Shown one piece after another: positions 56,912 through 64,000 of a stretch of 64,000 bases of DNA. The notes below the pieces were generated by a model. The model was not told the origin of the DNA and searched no databases. It worked only from the letters and a program-made list of their open reading frames with translations. Within the stretch, counting starts at the first letter, position 1, and each line of letters starts with the position of its first letter. Source of the stretch: Akebia trifoliata (lineage: Eukaryota; Streptophyta; Magnoliopsida; Ranunculales; Lardizabalaceae); NCBI GenBank assembly GCA_017979445.1, contig CM030706.1, positions 20,229,884 to 20,293,883 of the forward strand, read 5' to 3'. Both the position numbers and the translations under genes were made by a program.

Positions 56912-59900
56912 TGTGGCGCCCCGCCGAACACTAACACAAATCCCCATGTCAGATTTCAAGGTACGAGGTGGCACCTCGAAATTTCGGCATGGCCTCCTCT
57001 GTTTATGTTAGCATTCCAAGGCGATTCAACCTGCACCTGAAAAACGACATATAATCCTGCATATAACAAACAAAATATAATACTAGCGGAAGCCTATATA
57101 CGTCTAATAATGTCTGATAGATCAGAGTGCGGAAGAAGAAAAATTATATACAGGATTATACAAAATTCCTCACTCTAACATAATTCCTAACACTCAAGAC
57201 AGAATCCATAAGACTACCTAGAGAAACTAACACCACTAGGGGGTATAGCCCTAATACTTACCAGGTGACGGACTCTGGTTGTCTATCTGACCAACCAGAT
57301 GATCCTCGCTCTTGTTCTACACTTGTTTCGCCAAGCTTCAGATCTGAAACTAAAAAATGGAGAAGGAAAGGGTGAGTAACAATGGTTACCCAGTAAGGAA
57401 ACAAACAATTTCTGCCAATAACCCCTCCTAGCATGAACGAATAAGCATACTGAATCATTTTAAAATAATCAAAGTTTTACATAATAAACTACGATTAACT
57501 GGTACATATAGCCATGGTGAGCAACTAAACATTTTAAAACTCACATTACATCGATCAGCAGTACTCACTATAACATTCTCTTTTTATACAAATCTAATTG
57601 ATCAAATGGAAACATAAACATGCATTTCATCTTATATATCAAAATAAGCAACAGATACATAATACACAATGGTGGAGTATTGGAATTAGAGAGTTGGGAT
57701 TCACGACTGGATCGCTCCCAGTCGGGACATGATGTTACAATTCTTCTCGGGCTTTTAGTTCCTGATTTTGTGGCTGGTCGCTGTTTACCACGTTTGGTTG
57801 ACCATTTATCCGGCTCAGGCTGGCCGTTTGACGTGACCGTAAGCAATGGGTCTCTTTTCGATGTGTCAGAACGTTCGACTACTATAGATTGTTAGTGATC
57901 ACTGACTAATCATCTTCGTCTATGCCTATCAGGCGTACATGTGATTCCCAAAGATACAAACCATTCGTATACGACCACCTTTACATTACAAGTTCACTGG
58001 TAAAGATAGAGAGGAATAAACCCGGATTCCAGTTGTGACTCCACTCTCATACGCGTCCCATACCACGTATGAGTTTGGTGGTCCCTACCGTACATCCCAG
58101 GATAGTACACCACTCCGGATGATATGATGCACTATCCCTTCAGGCATTCACAAACTCTTTAACAGCTCACAAAATAGCTACTTATATATATTATTTTCAT
58201 TTGAAAACAAAAGAGAAATTAACAATACAAGGTTGAGAATAGATATCCAGTTTCCTACCATGCAAGTGTGGCCACCCGGCCTAAAATAAATAACATAACA
58301 GAGCGCCTCGCGCTAACAGAAAGTAAATAAACATGCAACCAGTAACATTATCCCTGGATATCCGTTCACCAACCTGCATACAACACAACAACGTAAAATG
58401 CAGACATCACCCCTCGGGTGTGACTCTGACATTTTACCGTTTCATACCCTTTTTCCCTTTTTTCGACTTTTACAGTTTTCAATCTCTTCATAAAATATCC
58501 GTTTTCTGATATTCATCAACTCAATATGAGTTCATTGAATATTAAATCACACTTTTCAACTATAGAATTTATTTCTATCAATAATATTGAAAAAATACAA
58601 ATTTCATATCAAAACGGGGTCCGAGCAGTGCACAAGATCCAATTTATGGTAATAACCCGTTAAAATACCCTACCCACGTATAATTTATTAAAAATACAAT
58701 TGAACATATCAAACATGCAATTTCTGACGTGAATTTTTGAAATAATAAAATAATTCTATATTTTAAAAATACATCAAAATTTTTCGATAAAATCCTAAAT
58801 GCAATTTTCACAATCTATGATTACTAATAGAAATTGAGAGTTCCTTACAATGTCCAGGTGAAAGGATCGAAGCGTGTGCACGGAAATCGAGGCGATTGAC
58901 ACGGAATTCGAGACGGATCGAACTTCGAAACGGCCTATTTTCGAAACCGACCTGGTGGTTTCGAAGATCTCGATGTGCTTGTCTCTTCTCCCTTCTACGG
59001 CGAAAGACGGTTTGACCCCGAAACCGATGAAAATCGAGGTCGAAGTTACGAAATCTTCGTATAAAAATACGGGTGATTTTTGACTATACGGAGTGAAAAA
59101 GACGAGAAAAAGAAAGGAATTTGGGTGGGTTATGTAGAGAATGAGGCTGCGGACGTTTCTCCCTTCTGCGTCGGAAAGCGATTTGACCCCGAAACGGACG
59201 AAATCCGAGGTCAAAGTTTCGAAATTTCCGTATCCAAATACGGCTGATTTTTGACGATATCGGGTGAAATAGAAAGTGAAACGAAGAAAGGTTGGGTGGG
59301 TTTTGTAGAGAACGTAGCTGCAGATCTTTTTCTCTTCTGCGGCGATCGTCGACGGTGAGCCGTTTGTGAGAGATCTGAGGTAGAAGAATCGGAGAAAATC
59401 AAATTTTTCGTTTTATATGTCTCGGCCATATGACGCGTTGGGGAGGATGAGTTATATAAAAAAAAATTAAATTATTATTTAAATGGAATTTGGGACGAAT
59501 TTGGTATTTCGTGTATTGTTTTGATCGATGATAACTTGATCATTCGGTCTCCAAAACTAACAAATGAATACTCTATTTTGCCTAATTTTTCGTTTCGGAT
59601 TTAATGGTATAATCAATTTCTACAAATTATGTCTCCATCAAAAATTTACATTTTTGGCCTGAGGTGACCCCTAAACTTGATGTCGTTTTCGTTTTTGGCA
59701 TAATTCAACTTCCTGATCTCCAAAAATGACAAATAAATAGTCCATGTTGAATAATTTTTCGTTATGAACCCAATGGTATGATCGAATTTTAAAAATTATT
59801 GCTCTAACTAAAAATCACTGTTTTAGCCTGGTCCGACCCGGTAATCGAGGATTTTGCAACTTTTATATTCGGACTCGCATTTGAGCGTGCTTACAGGCTA

Positions 59901-60066
59901 AACTATGTTTTTCGATCATTTTGAATCTAATGGTGAGGTCAGATTCCATTAAAAATGATCAGAAACATCCTAAAATTTTACCCTTAAATCCCACTTTCAA
60001 GATTTTCTTAAAATTTCACTATTTATTTTTTCCTCGAGATACGAATTAAAAATTCGGGGTGTTACA
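56912..60066 (-). mobile_element. Del/Tekay-like solo LTR inserted in the CACTA
   Basis: 3155 bp, TGTGGCGCCCC to GGGGTGTTACA on the plus strand, with perfect TSDs TTGGG at 56907-56911 and 60067-60071. On its own strand it begins TGTAACACCCCGAATTTTTA, a start common in plant Del/Tekay LTRs. It is the cleaner of two copies in the window. A tandem duplication of about 170 bp (58984-59155 and 59156-59330, sharing CTTCTC, TTTGACCCCGAAAC, GGGTGGGTT and GTAGAGAA) lies in its upstream half. The inverted repeat CTCATACG/CGTATGAG is at 58046-58073. Confidence 0.93.
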
Positions 60067-60071
60067 TTGGG

Positions 60072-61014
60072 AGTCCAACTCAAAACCAATTGGCAGTGAG
60101 TCTAGACTCAAGAGCTTATAAGGAGAAAGACAAAGCAATTTGTTTCCGATGTGAGACTAAACTCAACAAAAATCACAAAAACTATCATATTAGTTCTTGA
60201 CATACCATTCCACTACTACTACCAGCAAGTGTAATTTGTGATATTTTGATCACAACTCCTCCATTACTCTCATATGCCTGGAAAATTGATTAGGCGTAGG
60301 AAAAAGTTTTAAACCATGGAAAAAAGTAAGAAAGAAAGGATAGTAGTATCCTCTCCATATTTCTTGCCAAAAGAATTAAATAGAATATGCTATCATATTT
60401 TAGGCCAAAAAATAAATTAGATAGATTTAAATACCAATCAAGCTTGCAAATTTTCATTGCTAAGCCTTTAAGATCCCAAACTTGATTGTAGAAATTCATA
60501 AGATGCAACAGGTTGCAGGTTTTCCTACATGATAACTACAACATATTCTTACATTAAAAGTCACCGAAGCCAAGTCCCATAAAATTAGGACCAGTCAGAA
60601 GGTCAAATAGAAATGACTAATGCAAGTCAAAATAATTTGTGCTACAACAACATAGACATTGTGCCTACACTCAATGCTACCTATAAACCAAATAGAAATT
60701 ACTAAAGCAACTCAGACTCTATATCTAGTTTTTAGTATTACTTACAGAATCAAGACTGCCCATCATATTTCAGCTAATTCAATCATATATGTGAATAAAC
60801 ATTACTGACAGACAATAAGTACATTTTACATAAAACAGAACAAAACAATGATAGTTAAGATGAGTTATTGGTGATACTCAATCAACAATTAACACTTTCA
60901 TAGCATTTTCACTCTGAACTGCTAATACTACTTGAAGTAAATAAGGTTTTATAATAAAATTGGAATTTGCCACATATGCATGCACACTAGCAGATAATAA
61001 GTGGTGAGGCCTAC
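60072..61014 (-). other. CACTA interior downstream of the oligopeptidase fragment; nothing recognised
   Basis: AT-rich, intron-like. A GTAAGT donor at about 60735-60740 on the minus strand follows a short possible exon, but its reading is not recognisable. Confidence 0.35.
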
Positions 61015-61136
61015 CTCATTTATGTCATACTTTCATTCATGAAGTCTCTCACTCCAAAAGTTAATGTCCCAGTGGTTCAAATCATTAGCTTCTATAGCAC
61101 CTTGGTCTCTAGAGAAATTCTTAAGGTGTTCCATAT
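61015..61136 (-). pseudogene. Captured oligopeptidase A (M3 metallopeptidase) exon
   Basis: The minus-strand exon begins after TTTTTATAG and ends NINE-like with GAG before GTAGGCC. It reads MEHLKNFSRDQGAIEAN, DLNHWDINFWSERL and KYDINE, the helix segment that precedes EELRPYF in plant oligopeptidase A, a thimet-like M3 peptidase degrading peptides in mitochondria, plastids or cytosol. A TGA stands where the family has Ser (RESKYDINE). The HEFGH zinc site and all other parts are absent. Its neighbours on the same strand are calreticulin downstream and an unrecognised first exon upstream. Confidence 0.85.
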
Positions 61137-62063
61137 CTATAAAAATTCAAAAGAACATTAAAGTCACTGAAACCTTCGACAACTTAAATTACTTGTTGGA
61201 AAAGAAAATGTCTACAGCAGGAAAGATGAATTCAGGAGAGAATGCACTTTCAAACATTCACCACATAAAGGATACACTTAGGGAAATTGAAGATCATAAC
61301 AATTCCAAAGAATTACTTAAAAACTAAAGCAAGCATGACTTAAAAATATTTTTACAAATAACTCAATGATTTTCAATAGATATAAATGTAAAAAAGAAAA
61401 TGAAAAGTAGAATGATTAAGAATCAATAACATGCCAGATTTTTTTCTCTTAACATAGGATTACAAAATTAAAAAGGAAAAAGCATTGGTTACTGCTAAAT
61501 CAATTTGCATTGCATGATTTTTAGTGCAGTCCAATAATAATGAATTTTGAGATTGCAAGAAATCCCATGAAGATCTTCTATAGGCAAGTATCTTTTTCAT
61601 GAGATTGAAATCCTACAAATTTCCAACCCAGAGCATAAAGAAGTTAAATACATGCAGTAGAATATCATATATCTACTGTTATAGTACATATCCATCCAAC
61701 CTAAATTGTTCCAAAAATTATATAAATAACAAATGAAATGCAGTTAAATAAAAATCCTACAATAATCGAATTTTTATATAATGGAACTCTGATCTAGTTT
61801 AACACAAAGAAAGCTCCTAAGAACTCCAGATTAAGATAGTTTAGAAATGGTCAGAACTTATTATAATCTACTCATAAAAGATAAAAAAAATCTATTATCA
61901 TGATCATCTAACCTAAAGAGAACCTTTATCATCCAAGAAAAATAGGGAAGAAATATAAATAGATCAAAGACGACGAAATTGATACTCAAAACCATAACTA
62001 ATAGATCTAGATCTATCAGATCTGTGAAAACAACAACATTTATCGCAGACAATGATTGCTAAC
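61137..62063 (-). other. CACTA interior between first exon and oligopeptidase fragment
   Basis: AT-rich, intron-like sequence on the minus strand. The 87-codon plus-strand frame at 61064-61327 overlaps the oligopeptidase exon in antisense and is taken as a shadow. Nothing else was recognised. Confidence 0.4.
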
Positions 62064-62136
62064 CTGATAAAAGATTTACGATTTCTTCAAGATCCATCCA
62101 TGGTGTTAAGGTTTGTGGTCTCTCTTTCTCAGACAT
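62064..62136 (-). pseudogene. Possible first exon, 24 codons, family unknown
   Basis: ATG at 62134-62136 opens MSEKERPQTLTPWMDLEEIV and ends at CAG before GTTAGC, a usable donor. It sits downstream of GA-rich sequence that looks like a 5' UTR, and it is the first coding-like stretch from the right CACTA end. I do not recognise the protein. It may be the start of a captured gene or of a chimeric transcript running through the other fragments. Confidence 0.4.
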
Positions 62137-62439
62137 GGTAAAGAGAGTGATAGATCTCTCTTTGAACAATTTTCTGAACTTAAGAGGCCTTTTGGGTTTG
62201 AGTCTCAAAAAATTAGGAAAAAATAATAAACCTTAAAAATATTAAAACCCTCACTTCAATTCGAAGATTAGGAGAAAAAGGCGAGGACGACTACTAAATC
62301 CATAAATTGAGAAAAAACTATGATTACAGAGAAGAATTTCAAACAAAAACTAAGTGGTAGGTAGAAAAATGTATAAAACTCTAGCAGATCTTTGAGGAGA
62401 AACGTACCTAGAGTTGTGATCTTTGAGGAAAATCCTTGA

Positions 62440-62640
62440 TCTTGGATGCTGCGGAGAAAGGGTACGTGCGAGAGATAGATACAAGAATAAAGAGATCGAG
62501 AGAATTTGAGAGAGAGTGCGAGAAAGCGAGAGCGAGAGAGAGAGATAGAGACATAGACAAAGATGAGAAGAACAACAGATTTGAGAGAGAGCGATACGAT
62601 AGAAAGAATCGAAAGAGAAGAAAGTGAATGAGAGAAGAGA
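62440..62640. repeat. GA-rich low-complexity tract
   Basis: Dense GAGAGA/GATAGA/GAGCGA repeats on the plus strand, CT-rich on the minus strand upstream of the possible first exon. CT-rich tracts are common in plant 5' UTRs. The overlapping frames on both strands are products of this composition. Confidence 0.75.
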
Positions 62641-62749
62641 GAAGAAACTCGACAAAGGCGGAGATCAAGCTTCTATCTAGCAAGAATTTTTTTTAGAGTG
62701 GCAACTGGCACCCCAACTTTTACTTATTACCATTAGTTGGTTAAAATGA

Positions 62750-62849
62750 CAATTAAACGACAGTCCAAAATTGTCGCAATTAACGACAGCCTTCAGCAGT
62801 CGTTTTTAGCAAAATTGTGGTGTCGCAAAAAAAACAACATGACATAGTG
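62750..62849 (-). repeat. CACTA right terminal inverted repeat
   Basis: It ends CAACATGACATAGTG and carries AACGACAGTCC, TTGTCGCAATTAACGACAGC and GGTGTCGC, the inverted match of 13621-13695. It abuts Tat LTR sequence at 62850. Confidence 0.8.
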
Positions 62850-63997
62850 TGGTGATCATACGCTTCTCATTTCTTGTGGTTTGCTTGATGGTTGGTCAAT
62901 TTTAATTGATTAAAATTAAGTCGAATCCATAGGTTAAGAATTTAGTTCTTGATTTGTCAATTGGTGAAAGTTATCATAATTCATTATTTGATGATTAATG
63001 ATTGACAATTTGATTAGCGGATGATTTTTGAGGTCTATTGAATATTAGATTTTATTCATTGATTGGTGATCTTATTTTCTTGATTTGCGAATAATTTTTT
63101 TCCTTTGATTTTAAAAAAATATTATTTGCACCCCATTTTTATTTTATTTGACTTTTCAAACTGGGGTGTAATAAGTAAGATTTCAAAATTTTATTGGCAA
63201 GGGTCGAATACCTACTTTCATGATTAAAATTCTACTTTCATTATCTCATCATGATCAATATGTGTCAATCAATGTAATGAAAACCATCATTTTATGTGAT
63301 TAATCAGTGTTATTTCACATGACGAAAATCTTCATTTTAAGTGAAAATTCTCATAATTTCATGTAAAAATTTTCTAATTTTCTAAGCATGGGATTTCTAA
63401 ATTTTCATGATATATATGAATATTGTTGGAAGTTTATTTTATGTCATGTTTCCTATGAATCAAGGTTTCTAAGTAATAGTTGAACATCAAGGAGTATTTT
63501 TTTCATTTTTGCAATTTTTTATCCGTTTTTATCTATTTAGTCTCGTTAAACTCAAAATTACATTCTGAATATAAAATTAGTACTTTCCAGACATTTAAGA
63601 ATTGTGGGAGCCACGAAAGGTATTGTCATTATTTTATAGATTATTTTGAATTTTGACGAGCGGTTTCATTCAGTCGCAATGTGATTCTTTCTAAGTCTCG
63701 AAGTCATTTTTTCTTAGTGTTGCAAGACTTTTAGGTTATCGAGATGTGTAATGAACTTAAGCGTGCATACTTGCTAAATCAAGTGCAGAGTGTAGCAATC
63801 TTAAGCGTGTGGAATTTCTATGTTGAACGTACTGAGATAAAAATGATGGAACCACGAAGATTGAGAAATGATAAAAAGAGGAAATGATCGCTCACAAACA
63901 TGTAATTTTTTTGCATATTTTGTGCTAATCATTAGAAATCCACAACAACCGGGTGACTAATTGTCAGATTCGACAGATGCAAAATGGGGTGTTTAAA
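62850..63997 (-). mobile_element. 5'-proximal half of the right LTR of the outermost Tat element
   Basis: It resumes the LTR interrupted at 11168. It carries TTGATTGG repeats at 62890-63100, then the conserved end (TCACAAACATG, CATTAGAAATCCACAACAAC, CGGGTGACTAATTG, GATGCAAAATGGGGTGTTTAAA) that parallels 21930-22017. The LTR ends at 63997; the last three bases are outside flank. The outer TSD cannot be checked because the left end of the element lies outside the window. Confidence 0.8.
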
Positions 63998-64000
63998 GCT

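Larger units (their letters stand above)
13621..62849. mobile_element. CACTA-like DNA transposon carrying captured gene fragments, split by retrotransposons
   Basis: The left end reads CACTACGTCATGTTG and the right end is its inverted match, CAACATGACATAGTG. The terminal repeat extends about 70 bases with few mismatches, through GACACCACAATT, GCTAAAAACGA and CTGAAGGCTGT. Its own sequence is 13621-15467, 54048-56911 and 60072-62849, about 7.5 kb; a second left end lies at 11169 in the duplicated unit. I see no TnpA or TnpD-like transposase, so it is non-autonomous. No 3-bp TSD is visible (GAA on the left, TGG on the right), which fits flanking loss in the LTR around it. It interrupts the LTR of the outermost Tat element. 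Confidence 0.75.

Noticed and set aside
62350..62683. Ser/Leu-rich minus frames and a charged plus frame near the right CACTA end
   Set aside because: They are composition artefacts of the GA/CT tract; no domain and mutually overlapping on both strands.
13621..62849. Pack-MULE instead of CACTA
   Set aside because: No 9-bp target duplication is present, the ends are CACTA/TAGTG, and short subterminal motif arrays favour CACTA.

Overview
The window is intergenic, transposon-packed nuclear DNA of a flowering plant. The evidence is plant Ty3/gypsy Tat/Ogre elements primed by tRNA-Arg, a SIRE-type Ty1/copia element primed by initiator tRNA-Met, Del/Tekay-like solo LTRs and a CACTA-like DNA transposon carrying plant gene fragments with splice sites. 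I cannot name the species. I see no intact host gene, tRNA, rRNA or CRISPR array; every coding stretch is transposon-derived or a captured fragment.

The layout is a nest that can be taken apart mostly base by base from target-site duplications (TSDs). The outermost layer is an old minus-strand Tat element: left LTR 1-868, interior 869-9658 with a decayed gag, tRNA-Arg primer site at 9641-9658, and a right LTR (9660-11168 plus 62850-63997) split by a CACTA-like transposon. A Del-like solo LTR (1920-6778, TSD AATTT) sits in its interior, and an Ogre solo LTR (3660-5225, TSD AGTAC) sits inside that.

The CACTA-like element runs from 13621 to 62849. Its left end and 0.8 kb of flanking LTR were tandemly duplicated (10388-12840 and 12841-15294) between 16-bp identical repeats. 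Without later insertions it is about 7.5 kb. It holds no transposase that I recognise. It holds exon-sized pieces of plant genes, all on the minus strand: an unrecognised first exon, oligopeptidase A, calreticulin, a MEKK-type kinase, fumarase and an unrecognised last exon. Most keep consensus splice borders; several carry in-frame stops.

Into the CACTA inserted Ogre element B (15468-54042, minus strand, TSD CAATA) and a Del-like solo LTR (56912-60066, TSD TTGGG). Into B inserted a 3.8-kb Tat solo LTR (18199-22017, TSD GTATC), Ogre element A (23501-35892, plus strand, TSD GTTGG, LTRs about 99% identical by eye) and a SIRE-type copia element (39665-50099, minus strand, TSD GCTCC). A and B share a collapsed pol (start of reverse transcriptase joined to integrase), so the family is non-autonomous. 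B still carries an extra ORF1 upstream of pol that A has lost. Both carry a 33/34-bp tandem array near the 3' end, made of short palindromes.

The most interesting signals are the multi-gene exon collection in the CACTA, the palindrome-preserving variation in the Ogre arrays, the recent movement of a polymerase-less Ogre family, and the duplication of the CACTA end.
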